The notes under the pieces were generated by a model. It saw nothing but the letters and a program-made list of their open reading frames with translations, was not told where the DNA came from and did not search any database. DNA of 29,990 nt from Physcousia sp015060555 (lineage in GTDB: Bacteria > Bacteroidota > Bacteroidia > Bacteroidales > Bacteroidaceae), in the NCBI GenBank assembly GCA_015060555.1, contig SUYG01000058.1, positions 1 through 29,990 on the forward strand. Reading direction: 5' to 3'. Position numbers and translations under genes: made by a program. Below, piece after piece: positions 7,272 through 15,951 of the stretch. Position 1 is the first letter of the stretch; each line of letters starts with the position of its first letter.

Positions 7272-7390
7272 AAAATTGAAAGATTGAAAAATTGAAGGAA
7301 TGATTTCCCTTTGGATGCATGCGATTGACAATTGAATCTTTCAATATTTCAATTTTTCAATTTTTCAATCTTTCAATCTTTCAATTTCAC
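7267..7390. repeat. ATTGAAA arrays and border repeat copy B
   Basis: ATTGAAAR units (7267-7296) begin at the kinase 2 stop. Their complement, TTTCAAT units (about 7337-7387), runs into the 3' end of the HAD gene and supplies its stop. From 7291 the motif order matches the block at 157-237 downstream of glnS. A 22-bp segment (7275-7296) is perfectly complementary to 7356-7377, so the gap can fold into a long hairpin. Confidence 0.8.
7275..7377. terminator. Possible two-way terminator hairpin
   Basis: A 22-bp perfect inverted repeat with a 59-nt loop lies between the converging kinase 2 and HAD genes. It is AT-rich with no clean U-tract, so the terminator role is inferred from position. Confidence 0.4.
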
Positions 7391-7999
7391 TTCGATCGCC
7401 TCGCGCCAATCGCCGTTCTTCTCCACGAGCAGCGTCTGTATGCCCAGCTGCTCTGCGGCGGCGATGTTCGCAGGACTGTCGTCCAGGAACAGCGTCTCGC
7501 CGGCCTGCAGCCGTGCGTCGTCCAGCATATAGCGGAAGATGGCCGGGTCGGGTTTCATCAGCCCGACTTCATAGGAGCAGTAGCACTTCTCCAGATAGCT
7601 GCTCAGCGGACGTCCGGCAGCGCTGAAGCGTGCACTCTCGGCCCACGCCTGCACATAGGGGTTGGTGTTTGACAACAGGAACGTGCGATAGCCGCGGCTT
7701 CGCAGCTCCTCGAGATACTGCAGCTTACGTTCATCCACGGGATTACCCACATAGCCTAACCACGCGCCCTGCACCTCTTCGTACGTCAGCGGACGGTGGC
7801 ACAGGGGTTCCAGCTGCCGACGAAAGGCGTCGGCGGTGATGCGTCCAGACTCCAGATCCTCGAAGATTCCGCGCTGGTGGTAGCGGTCCAACCGCTGATC
7901 GGCATCTGCCAACCCAATCTTCTTGAACGTCTCCACCGCACGCTCATAGGCGAGGTCAAAGATGACGCCGCCGAAATCAAAAGCAATATTCTTAATCAT
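7373..7999 (-). CDS. HAD-superfamily phosphatase, YihX-like
   Basis: A 208-residue soluble hydrolase. Motif I is DFGGV (nucleophile Asp8), with the second Asp of the usual DxD replaced by Gly; this is the normal pattern in the YihX/epoxide-hydrolase-N branch. Motif II is LLSNTNP, motif III KPDPAIF, and the acidic motif FLDDSPANI. A helical cap lies between motifs I and II. The best-studied relative, YihX, removes phosphate from alpha-glucose-1-phosphate, but substrates vary widely in this branch and none can be assigned here. The last codons (KLKD and the stop) are encoded by the ATTGAAAG repeat array. A -7 box lies immediately upstream, giving a short leader. Confidence 0.88.
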   Translation of the reverse strand: MIKNIAFDFGGVIFDLAYERAVETFKKIGLADADQRLDRYHQRGIFEDLESGRITADAFRRQLEPLCHRPLTYEEVQGAWLGYVGNPVDERKLQYLEELRSRGYRTFLLSNTNPYVQAWAESARFSAAGRPLSSYLEKCYCSYEVGLMKPDPAIFRYMLDDARLQAGETLFLDDSPANIAAAEQLGIQTLLVEKNGDWREAIEVKLKD

Positions 8000-8007
8000 A
8001 ATGGGCG

Positions 8008-8015
8008 CAAAGGTA
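8008..8015 (-). promoter_or_regulatory. -7 box for the HAD gene
   Basis: TACCTTTG on the minus strand, 8 bp before the start codon, with no clear -33 element. It implies a very short leader. Confidence 0.5.
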
Positions 8016-8024
8016 CTGCTTTAA

Positions 8025-8056
8025 GTGAAAAGTGAAAAATGAAAGAGTGAAAAATG
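8025..8056. repeat. GTGAAAA/ATGAAAGA repeat
   Basis: GTGAAAAGTGAAAAATGAAA followed by GAGTGAAAAATGG, the same dialect as 2878-2907 and 15948-15990, in the gap between the divergent HAD and pectate lyase genes. Confidence 0.7.
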
Positions 8057-8096
8057 GAGGTGAAGCGGTCGAAAAAGTAAAAAAACGACGTTCTCT

Positions 8097-8127
8097 TTTC
8101 TCCTTTCAGCCTTTTTCTCTATTTTTG
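8097..8127 (+). promoter_or_regulatory. Promoter for the pectate lyase
   Basis: TTTC (8097-8100), 19 nt, TATTTTTG (8120-8127), then about 33 nt to the ATG at 8161. Confidence 0.6.
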
Positions 8128-8160
8128 CCGTGCAAAACATAACAAACGACAGAAAAAGAC

Positions 8161-10359
8161 ATGAAAAAGCTATCGCTCTTCTTCGCCCTCTTCTTCTCTC
8201 TCACCGTGCTCTCGCTGCAAGCCCAGCAGCCCGCCTTCCCCGGCGCTGAGGGCTTCGGAGCCTACGCCACGGGCGGACGCGGCGGTCAGGTGGTACACGT
8301 CACCAACCTCAACGCCTCCGGCGCCGGTTCCCTGGCCGATGCCGTGAGCCAGCCCAACCGCATCGTCGTCTTCGATGTCGGCGGTGTCATCAACATCACC
8401 AACGCCAGCATCACCATCAAGAGCAACATCACCATCGCCGGACAGACAGCCCCCGGCGAGGGCATCACCATCTACGGCGGGCGCGTCATCGCCTCCAAGA
8501 GCAGCAACATCATCATCCGCTACCTGCGCATGCGTGGCGGCAAGAGCATCGACAGCAGCAAGTGTACCCTGACGCTGGACGAATGCCAGAACGTCATCCT
8601 CGACCATTGCAGCATCTCGTGGGGACCCTGGGACGACGTACACATCAAGGATGCCAACAACATCACCTGGCAGCACTGCATCATCTCCGAGGGCATCGAG
8701 CCACAGCGCTTCGGCTCCATCACCGACGGCACACGCAACTGGACCGTCCACCACTGTCTCTGGGCCAACAACAAGAGCCGCAACCCCAAGATGAAGTGCT
8801 ACATACAATATTATAATAATGTCGTCTATAACTACAGCATGGGCATCATCGGCGGCCACTCCGCTGCCGACAACTACCAGGACGTGATGAACAACTATTT
8901 CATCGCAGGCCCCAGCACCACGGGCGACAAGTACTTCGACGACTGGACCAACACCGACCACCTCTACAGCACCGGCAACTACTACGACGGCAACAAGGAC
9001 GGCACCCTCAACGGCCGCCTCATCACCGACTACCACCAGGCGACCGCCATGCAGCAGCCCTACTTCCAGAGCTCCAAGACCGTGCATCTCGAGAGCGCCG
9101 CCCAAGCCTACGCCACCGTTGCCGACCAGTGCGGAGCCTCGCGCGTCCGCGACAGCCACGACCTCCGCATCATCGACCACCTCATCTCCCTCGGCACACG
9201 CGGCGCCTTCATCGCCAGCGAGGATGACCTCGGCGGCATCGGCACCCTCACCGGAGGTGCGGCCCCGCGCGACACCGACCGCGACGGAATGCCCGACGAC
9301 TGGGAGCGAGCCAACGGCCTCAACCCCAACGCCAACGATGCCGCGGCCTACACCCTCGGAGGCGGCTACACCAACATCGAGCACTACATCAACAGCCTCG
9401 CCGCCAAGTCCAACTACATCATCTGCCCGCAGGCCGTGACCGCCAAGGCCACCGCCTCCACCAAGGCCCGCATCACCTGGACAAATATGCAGGAGGATGC
9501 CACCGCCATTGTCATCGAGCAGAGCGAGGACGGCGTCAACTTCGTGGAAATCAAGCGCGTGGCGCCCAAGACCACCAGCCTCACCGTCACAGGTCTCACT
9601 GCCAAGAAGGTTTACTACTTCCGCCTGAAGACCATCACCCCCGAGGGCGAGTCCGACTACTCCCCCACCGTAGCCATCAACGACGAGTTCATGCGCCCCG
9701 GCGGCGGCACACCCGCCGGCACACGCACCTTCTCACCCGTGGCAGGCAAGCTCTACCGCATCATCAACTACGCCACCATCCCCTTCAACTCAGGCACCAC
9801 CCTCGGCGGCTCGCCCAAGTACCTCTGCTGCAACGCCAACGGCAGCCTCGGCACCACCGACAACTACACCTGGGATGACCACGCCCTCATGTGGGAAATC
9901 ACAGCCGTGGAGGGCGGCTACCAAATCCGCAACTTCGGCACAGGCCTCTACTTCACCGCCAACAATGTCAGCGTGGGCTCCGGCAATCCCCGCATCGGCA
10001 CCACCGCCACGCCCTCCGTCTTCACCATCACCTACACCGGCGACCAGTCGCCCGCACAGAGCGGCCTCTCCACCGCCGTCTCCATGTACCGCATCAACAG
10101 CCCTGCCGCCAGCAACTATCAGATCCGCGCCCGCGGCTTCGCCGACGACTGGTTCTGGGGCTCCGGCACCCTCGACCGCGCCGACATGATTTTCACCTTC
10201 TCCGATGTGGATCGCGGTTTAGTTGACCCCATCAGCCATCCCGCTGCTGACATCGCCACACGCCCCACCACCATCTACAACCTTCAGGGACAACCCCTGA
10301 GCAAGCCCCAGAAAGGCATCAACATCATCAACGGCAAAAAAGTTCTCCTAGCGAAATGA
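8161..10359 (+). CDS. Secreted pectate lyase, PL1-like, multidomain
   Basis: A 732-residue secreted enzyme expected to cleave polygalacturonan by beta-elimination. Parts in order: signal peptide 1-21; right-handed beta-helix pectate lyase domain (about 24-345), beginning FPGAEGFGAYATGGRGG and including SLADAV, GGVINIT, IIRYLRMR and LDHCSISWG (147-155); a calcium-binding DTDRDGMPDDWE segment (371-382); a fibronectin type III domain (about 424-505); a Trp/Tyr-rich region (about 525-690) that could be a beta-trefoil carbohydrate-binding module; and a short C-terminal tail (IYNLQGQPL, GINIINGKKVL). A near-identical tail style ends the glycosidase at 16543. The 3' end overlaps the end of the converging threonine aldolase gene by 32 bp. 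The lyase call is firm; exact CAZy subfamily and the trefoil call are not. Confidence 0.9.
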   Translation: MKKLSLFFALFFSLTVLSLQAQQPAFPGAEGFGAYATGGRGGQVVHVTNLNASGAGSLADAVSQPNRIVVFDVGGVINITNASITIKSNITIAGQTAPGEGITIYGGRVIASKSSNIIIRYLRMRGGKSIDSSKCTLTLDECQNVILDHCSISWGPWDDVHIKDANNITWQHCIISEGIEPQRFGSITDGTRNWTVHHCLWANNKSRNPKMKCYIQYYNNVVYNYSMGIIGGHSAADNYQDVMNNYFIAGPSTTGDKYFDDWTNTDHLYSTGNYYDGNKDGTLNGRLITDYHQATAMQQPYFQSSKTVHLESAAQAYATVADQCGASRVRDSHDLRIIDHLISLGTRGAFIASEDDLGGIGTLTGGAAPRDTDRDGMPDDWERANGLNPNANDAAAYTLGGGYTNIEHYINSLAAKSNYIICPQAVTAKATASTKARITWTNMQEDATAIVIEQSEDGVNFVEIKRVAPKTTSLTVTGLTAKKVYYFRLKTITPEGESDYSPTVAINDEFMRPGGGTPAGTRTFSPVAGKLYRIINYATIPFNSGTTLGGSPKYLCCNANGSLGTTDNYTWDDHALMWEITAVEGGYQIRNFGTGLYFTANNVSVGSGNPRIGTTATPSVFTITYTGDQSPAQSGLSTAVSMYRINSPAASNYQIRARGFADDWFWGSGTLDRADMIFTFSDVDRGLVDPISHPAADIATRPTTIYNLQGQPLSKPQKGINIINGKKVLLAK

Positions 10360-11398
10360 TGTCCTGCTCCGTCGTCGCCCAGCTGGTGACGAAGCGGCAG
10401 GCAGTGTGCTCCGCATCCACGGGACACCACACCTCGAAGCCGATGTGCTGGCGCAGGCGGTCGAGGTCTGTGTTGGGGATGATGTAGAACTGCTGGTTGG
10501 TGGGCGAGTCGATGAAGGGCTTATACCCCCAATCCTCTACGAACAGACGGCGCAGCTGCATCGCCAAGGCCACGGCGTTCTTGCCGATGGCGAGATAGAG
10601 CGGAGCATTTCCGCAGGGCTGGAACAGCGCCTCGAACTGCACACCCACAACCCTACTCTTGGCCAGCAGCGCCCCATGGTGCTTGATGCGGCTGAGCATG
10701 TGGCCGGGGGCATTGCCCTTGGGGAACACCACCGCCTCGCCACACAGGGCGCCGCATTTCGTGCCGCCGATGTAGAAGATGTCGGCCAACTGTGCCAGCT
10801 TCGGCAGCGTGACATCCTTGCTCGCCGCCAGGCCATAAGCCAGCCGCGCGCCATCGACATACAGCAGCAGGCCATATTCCCGACAGATGTCGTGCAGCGC
10901 CGCGAGTTCATCGGCGGTGTAGAGTGTGCCCAGTTCCGTGGGGAACGTGATATACACCATCCCGGGGCGCACCATGTGTTCTGCCGTCTCATCAGCAAAG
11001 TATGCTGCCAGGTAATCGCGCAGCGTGGTGGCCTCGAGCTTCCCCTGCTTGGCGGGCAGCGCTATCACCTTGTGCCCCGTGAACTCCACGGCACCGGCCT
11101 CGTGGACATTGATGTGGGCTGTGTCGGTGCACACCACCCCCTCGTAGGGTTGCAGCGCGCAGTCGATGATGGTGGCGTTGGTTTGTGTGCCTCCTGCGAG
11201 GAACCAGATCTGTGCCTCGGGAGCAGCGCACGCCTTACGAATCAGTTCGCGGGCTTTTTCGCTGAAGCGGTCATCGCCATAGCTCTGCGTGCATTCGTTG
11301 TTGGTCTCCAGCATATAGCGCAGCACCCACTCGTGAGCTCCGTTGTTGTAGTCGCTCTCCAGATGGCACAGCGCATCCAGTCTTCTTTTTTCCTTCAT
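10328..11398 (-). CDS. Low-specificity L-threonine aldolase
   Basis: PLP-dependent fold-type I enzyme splitting L-threonine or allo-threonine into glycine and acetaldehyde. The chosen start gives 356 residues (MKEKRRLDAL), matching the family; the frame stays open 38 codons upstream, but that extension is not family-like. Visible landmarks: SDYNNGAH near the N-terminus, TDTAHINVHEAGA (His95 stacks on PLP in relatives), VDGARLAYGL (Asp182) and the PLP lysine in YIGGTKCGALCG (Lys214). The gene follows the GH35 gene on the minus strand after a 165-bp gap with no -7 box, so co-transcription is plausible. Its last 32 bp overlap the pectate lyase gene tail to tail. Confidence 0.92.
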   Translation of the reverse strand: MKEKRRLDALCHLESDYNNGAHEWVLRYMLETNNECTQSYGDDRFSEKARELIRKACAAPEAQIWFLAGGTQTNATIIDCALQPYEGVVCTDTAHINVHEAGAVEFTGHKVIALPAKQGKLEATTLRDYLAAYFADETAEHMVRPGMVYITFPTELGTLYTADELAALHDICREYGLLLYVDGARLAYGLAASKDVTLPKLAQLADIFYIGGTKCGALCGEAVVFPKGNAPGHMLSRIKHHGALLAKSRVVGVQFEALFQPCGNAPLYLAIGKNAVALAMQLRRLFVEDWGYKPFIDSPTNQQFYIIPNTDLDRLRQHIGFEVWCPVDAEHTACRFVTSWATTEQDIISLGELFCR

Positions 11399-11563
11399 AG
11401 TTGTTTCTTTTTCTAATTTAAGTTTCGTTTGTTGTTCAACTTTTTCAGCAGGTGCCACCATCATCGGCACAGGACAGCACGAGGCGTGTCTGGCTGATAG
11501 TGATGGCACCACATAAGCTGTGTACCGTGTTGACGGTACGAGGTCTCTGGCAGCGCGAAGGGT
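11399..11563. other. GH35-aldolase intergenic region with hairpins
   Basis: No gene or promoter is recognised. A small perfect hairpin (GTACCGT, GTTG, ACGGTAC; 11522-11539) and a pair of distant complementary words (GGTGCCA 11452-11458 with TGGCACC 11504-11510) suggest a structured leader or weak terminator on the minus-strand transcript. Confidence 0.35.
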
Positions 11564-13990
11564 TCAGAGCCCCTTGAAGAGGCTGCTCTTGACGTAGATG
11601 CGATATTGCTTGATACTCTCGGGAGCGCCGGCTTCGACGCGCGGCAGGTATTGCAGGCCTGTGAAGGTCTGGTCCTGACCGAGGTCGATGACGAGGTGGT
11701 GGGGGTACTGGACGCCGCGGTTCGTACTCCAGTAGGTGCTCTCCTGCAGGTCGAAGATCTTGTCGGCGGTCTTGTTGCCGCTCTCGATGTCTTCATCGTC
11801 GCAGTAGGCCACCTGCCAGGGTTCACGCGAGAGGCGTGTGCCGTCGGCACCGAGCATGTACCACTCAGCGATGCAGCAGTACTCGCGGTTCATGTGGCTG
11901 TTGAGGGCTTCGATGCAGACATAACGACCGCTGACGGGCTGCGGGAACTTGACCTCCTGCCAGCCGTTGCCGGGCTTGAACTCGCCCTCGAGGACGGGTT
12001 TCTCGCCGCTGAGGTCTATCTTTTGACCTTCGAGACGGTGGGTCTGCGGACGGTCGAGGTTGAGTTTGTCGATGATGGGCTTCTGCAGACCTTCGATGGT
12101 ACGCTCGCCACGCGGGCCCATCACGTCAAGGACGATGACCTCGTTCTGCCCCTTCTTCAGCCAGCAGCCGGGCACATAGAGCGTCTGCTGCGGACCGATA
12201 TACCAGTGGCGACCGATGGCGTGACCGTTGACATAGACCTGTCCCTTGCCCCAGTTCTCAAGGTTCAGGAAGGTGTCGCCCGTCTTCTTCAGGTTGAAGT
12301 AGCCACGGTAGTAGCCAATGCCCTCGGGCATCACTTCCACACACTTACCATTATGCATGTGGGGCATCACTTCCACACACCTGTTACGCGATTGGAAGGC
12401 ATTCTTGGCTGTCTCGTAGTCGTCTTGCAGACGAGCCTTAATCCACTGGCGGGGCTTCCATGTTATTTCGTTGTTGTCAACTTCAGCCGTGATAATAACG
12501 TCGCTGACAATGCCTTTGAAGTCCTTGATGGCACGTCCGAAGTTGATGCGGCCCATGCCCTCTACGAGAATCATCAGATAGTCACCTTTATTCACGGCAG
12601 GCAGTTTCAATATCTGTTCATGTTTCACACGATCCACCTTGCCAATGAACTTGCCGTTGATGAATACCTGAGCATAATCGTGGGCGTCAAACTTCATAAT
12701 ACTCGGAACGGGGATTGCAGGCAACTCCGTAACGTACATCATTGATCCCCAGCCAAAGTCCATCTCCTCAAAGGTCATCAAGCCACCCTTAACAGCAATG
12801 CTGTCGCAACCGTAAAACAGCGGTTCAAACTCCTTCAGTTCGAACTTGGGAATAGCAATCGTGGGATATTCTTTGGGCACGGCAGGCAGTTTCTTCGAGC
12901 CTACCCACTTCTGAGCCACAGGATCCCAGTCACCGCTGTACTTCTCCATCGCCTTGCGCAGCTTCCAGAACTTGTCGGTCACCTGGCCAGCCTCGTTGAT
13001 GGGAGCGTCGTAGTCGTAAGAAGTCACGTCGGGCGCGAAGCCTGGGCTGTTGGCGCCTGCCCAATGGCCCCAACTGGTGCCTCCGTGGGTCATGTAGAGC
13101 GAGAAGCTGATGCCGCGCTCCAGCATCTGCGAGATGCCATCGACCATTGCCTCGGCGCCGCGCGTCTCATGGCGGCCACCCCATTTGTCAAACCAGCCGC
13201 TCCAGAACTCAGAGCACATCTTGGGAGAGTTCGGACGCAGCTGGCCCAGTTTCTTGAACTCGTTGTCGATGTTGGCACCGGTACCGAAATTCATCGTCCA
13301 TGTGAGGTCATCAAGGCCGTTCTTGGTGAAATTGGAACTCCAGTCGCACTGGAAGAGCGTGAGGTCAGGGGCTTGCCATGCTTTGCGAATAATGTCGCGC
13401 ATGGCGCTCATGTAAGGCTTGTCCTCGCCATAGGAGCCATATTCGTTCTCCACCTGCACCATGATGATGGGACCGCCTTTCTGGATGGTGAGGTCACGCA
13501 GCTGCTCTGCCAGCTTCGTCTCGAACTTCTCGGCGCGCTCCATGAAGAACGGATCCTGCTCGCGAAGGCGTATGTCCTTTTTCTTGAGCAGCCACCAGGG
13601 CAGACCGCCCATCTCCCATTCGGCACAGGCGTAAGGACCGGGGCGCACGATGACGTACATGCCATTCTTCTGAGCCAGTCGGCAGAAAGCAGCCACGTCA
13701 TTTTGACCGGTGAAGAGGAAGTTGTCCATCTGCGGCTCGTGGAAGTTCCAGAAGACGTAGATGCACAGCGTGTTCATACCGAGGGCCTTGCACATCTGTA
13801 TGCGTTGCTCCCAGTATTCACGCGGTATGCGTGGATAGTGCACCTCAGCAGCCTTCACGACGAAGGGTTTGTCGTTGAGCAGGAAGGTCTTGTCGCCCAC
13901 GCGGAACGAACCGGGCTTGTTGGCAGCGCTCAGGGGAGTGGTCAGGCAGCAGGCGAGAGCGACGATGAGAAGAACGGATAATCTTTTCAT
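11564..13990 (-). CDS. Secreted GH35 beta-galactosidase
   Basis: An 808-residue exported glycosidase that removes terminal beta-galactose from glycans. Signal peptide 1-22 (ends PLSA). The GH35 TIM barrel begins FLLNDKPFVVKAAEVHYPRI and contains VRPGPYACAEWEMGGLP, the acid/base motif VQVENEYG (Glu183) and the nucleophile motif SEFWSGWFD (Glu261). The middle holds a GH35 beta-sandwich region and a jelly-roll with GHAIGRHWYIGPQQTLYVPG. The C-terminus (about 670-808) resembles an F5/8 type C carbohydrate-binding domain (TGLQYLPR) and ends soon after YRIYVK. Around residues 544-556 CVEVMP occurs twice, from a 36-bp in-frame near-duplication. GC content falls in the middle of the gene (about 12340-12900). 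A promoter with TTG and TACATTTG lies upstream. Confidence 0.94.
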   Translation of the reverse strand: MKRLSVLLIVALACCLTTPLSAANKPGSFRVGDKTFLLNDKPFVVKAAEVHYPRIPREYWEQRIQMCKALGMNTLCIYVFWNFHEPQMDNFLFTGQNDVAAFCRLAQKNGMYVIVRPGPYACAEWEMGGLPWWLLKKKDIRLREQDPFFMERAEKFETKLAEQLRDLTIQKGGPIIMVQVENEYGSYGEDKPYMSAMRDIIRKAWQAPDLTLFQCDWSSNFTKNGLDDLTWTMNFGTGANIDNEFKKLGQLRPNSPKMCSEFWSGWFDKWGGRHETRGAEAMVDGISQMLERGISFSLYMTHGGTSWGHWAGANSPGFAPDVTSYDYDAPINEAGQVTDKFWKLRKAMEKYSGDWDPVAQKWVGSKKLPAVPKEYPTIAIPKFELKEFEPLFYGCDSIAVKGGLMTFEEMDFGWGSMMYVTELPAIPVPSIMKFDAHDYAQVFINGKFIGKVDRVKHEQILKLPAVNKGDYLMILVEGMGRINFGRAIKDFKGIVSDVIITAEVDNNEITWKPRQWIKARLQDDYETAKNAFQSRNRCVEVMPHMHNGKCVEVMPEGIGYYRGYFNLKKTGDTFLNLENWGKGQVYVNGHAIGRHWYIGPQQTLYVPGCWLKKGQNEVIVLDVMGPRGERTIEGLQKPIIDKLNLDRPQTHRLEGQKIDLSGEKPVLEGEFKPGNGWQEVKFPQPVSGRYVCIEALNSHMNREYCCIAEWYMLGADGTRLSREPWQVAYCDDEDIESGNKTADKIFDLQESTYWSTNRGVQYPHHLVIDLGQDQTFTGLQYLPRVEAGAPESIKQYRIYVKSSLFKGL

Positions 13991-14033
13991 GTTAGTTGTC
14001 TAAAATAAAATAAAAGGTGAAACGATTTGGATG

Positions 14034-14065
14034 CAAATGTACATATTTAATGCACTTCAGGCAAC
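14034..14065 (-). promoter_or_regulatory. Promoter for GH35
   Basis: On the minus strand, GTTG (14062-14065), 20 nt, TACATTTG (14034-14041), about 44 nt before the start codon. It is back to back with the aspS promoter. Confidence 0.65.
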
Positions 14066-14147
14066 AAAAATGAGGATAAAAATGATTTTTCAGCGAAATA
14101 ATCCACAATTCTTAGGGATTCTGCCCCACTATCAGAAAGTTTTTTCC

Positions 14148-14155
14148 TATCTTTG
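14148..14155 (+). promoter_or_regulatory. -7 box for aspS
   Basis: TATCTTTG followed by GC, 32 bp before the ATG at 14188. The -33 match is poor. Confidence 0.6.
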
Positions 14156-14187
14156 CACACGAATATTCATTAATTCTTTACTATAGA

Positions 14188-15951
14188 ATGTACAGAACAC
14201 ACACTTGTGGCGAGCTGAGACTTGCCAACGTTGGCCAGACAGTGACCCTGGCAGGATGGGTGCAGCGCACCCGTAAGATGGGCGGTATGACATTCGTGGA
14301 TGTCCGCGACCGCTATGGTATCACACAGATTGTTTTTGAAGAGGCTGCAAACGCAGAACTCTGCGAACAGGCTAACAAGCTGGGCCGCGAATACGTCGTC
14401 CAGGTGACGGGCAGCGTCAACGAGCGCTCCAATAAGAACCCGAATATGCCCACGGGCGACATCGAGATTATCGCCACGGAGCTGCGCGTGCTCAACGAGA
14501 GCGTCACACCGCCCTTCACCATCGAGGACCAGAGCGACGGCGGCGACGACCTGCGCATGAAATACCGCTATCTGGACCTGCGCCGTACGCCCGTGCGCCG
14601 CAATCTGGAGCTGCGCCACAAGATGACGATGGAGGTGCGCCGCTATCTGGACAGCCTCGGCTTCCTGGAGATAGAGACGCCCATGCTCATCGGCTCGACA
14701 CCCGAGGGTGCCCGCGACTTCGTGGTACCCTCGCGCATGAACCCCGGACAGTTCTATGCCCTACCCCAAAGCCCGCAGACGCTGAAGCAGCTGCTGATGG
14801 TCAGCGGCATGGACCGCTACTTCCAGATTGTGAAGTGCTTCCGCGACGAGGACCTGCGCGCCGACCGCCAGCCGGAGTTCACGCAGATTGACTGCGAGAT
14901 GTCGTTTGTCACGCAGGAGGATATCCTTCAGACCTTCGAGGGCATGGCCAAGCACCTGTTCCGCGAGCTGCGCGGCATCGACATCAAGGAGGCATTCCCC
15001 CGCATGACATGGGCTGACGCGATGAAGTACTACGGCAGCGACAAACCCGACACACGCTTCGAGATGACGTTCGTGGAACTGAAGGATGTCTTCGCCAAGG
15101 CTCCCGGCTTCAGTGTCTTCGACGATGCCAAGTACATCGGCGGCATCTGCGCCAAGGGACAGGCCGTCTATACGCGCAAACAGATCGACCAGCTCACCGA
15201 CTTCGTGAAGCGTCCGCAGATTGGTGCCAAGGGCCTTGTGTATGCCCGCGTCAACGAGGACGGCAGCGTGAAGTCGAGCGTGGATAAGTTCTACGGCGAG
15301 GAAATCCTCAACGAGCTGAAGGCTGCCATGAATGCCGAACCGGGCGACCTCATCCTCATCCTCAGTGGCGACGACGCCATGAAGACACGCAAGCAGCTGT
15401 GCGAGCTGCGTCTGGAAATGGGCGCCCGCATGGGACTGCGCGACAAGAATAAGTTCTCTCTCCTGTGGGTCATCGACTTCCCGATGTTCGAGTGGAGCGA
15501 GGAGGAAGGCCGACTGATGGCTACCCACCACCCCTTCACACACCCCAAGGACGAGGATATCCCCTTGCTCGACACCGACCCCGCAGCCGTGCGTGCTGAT
15601 GCCTACGACATGGTGTGCAACGGCGTGGAAGTGGGCGGCGGTAGCATCCGTATCCACGACCCGGAACTGCAGGACAAGATGTTCCGCATCCTGGGCTTCA
15701 CAGAGGAGCGCGCACAGGAGCAGTTCGGCTTCCTGATGAACGCCTTCAAGTACGGCGCACCGCCTCACGGAGGTCTGGCCTACGGCCTCGACCGCTGGGT
15801 AAGCCTCTTCGCCGGTCTCGACAGCATCCGCGACTGCATCGCCTTCCCGAAGAACAACAGCGGCCGCGACGTGATGCTCGATGCTCCTGCCCGCCTGGAA
15901 CAGAAGCAGCTGGATGAGCTGTATCTCTCACTCGTGCCGGTGGAAGGGTGA
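14188..15951 (+). CDS. aspS: Aspartyl-tRNA synthetase
   Basis: Class II synthetase charging tRNA-Asp in the cytoplasm; 587 residues, the usual bacterial-type length. The N-terminal OB-fold anticodon domain spans about 1-105 (LAGWVQRTRKMGGMTFVDVR). Catalytic-core landmarks: YALPQSPQ (flipping loop region), motif 2 CFRDEDLRADRQPEFTQ from 217, the bacterial GAD insertion (about 290-420), and motif 3 GLAYGLDRW at 529-537. The stop codon TGA is the first element of a GTGAAAAG array. A 40-nt gap with no terminator separates it from the lipoprotein gene, so partial read-through is possible. Confidence 0.97.
   Translation: MYRTHTCGELRLANVGQTVTLAGWVQRTRKMGGMTFVDVRDRYGITQIVFEEAANAELCEQANKLGREYVVQVTGSVNERSNKNPNMPTGDIEIIATELRVLNESVTPPFTIEDQSDGGDDLRMKYRYLDLRRTPVRRNLELRHKMTMEVRRYLDSLGFLEIETPMLIGSTPEGARDFVVPSRMNPGQFYALPQSPQTLKQLLMVSGMDRYFQIVKCFRDEDLRADRQPEFTQIDCEMSFVTQEDILQTFEGMAKHLFRELRGIDIKEAFPRMTWADAMKYYGSDKPDTRFEMTFVELKDVFAKAPGFSVFDDAKYIGGICAKGQAVYTRKQIDQLTDFVKRPQIGAKGLVYARVNEDGSVKSSVDKFYGEEILNELKAAMNAEPGDLILILSGDDAMKTRKQLCELRLEMGARMGLRDKNKFSLLWVIDFPMFEWSEEEGRLMATHHPFTHPKDEDIPLLDTDPAAVRADAYDMVCNGVEVGGGSIRIHDPELQDKMFRILGFTEERAQEQFGFLMNAFKYGAPPHGGLAYGLDRWVSLFAGLDSIRDCIAFPKNNSGRDVMLDAPARLEQKQLDELYLSLVPVEG

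Noticed and set aside
11399..11512. 38-residue N-terminal extension of threonine aldolase.
   Set aside because: The family begins close to the ESDYNNGAH segment; the extension is not family-like and lies in the gap after GH35.
8161..13990. A complete polysaccharide utilisation locus.
   Set aside because: No SusC/SusD pair, hybrid two-component system or ECF sigma/anti-sigma pair is present; the TonB receptor at 3385 lacks SusC features.
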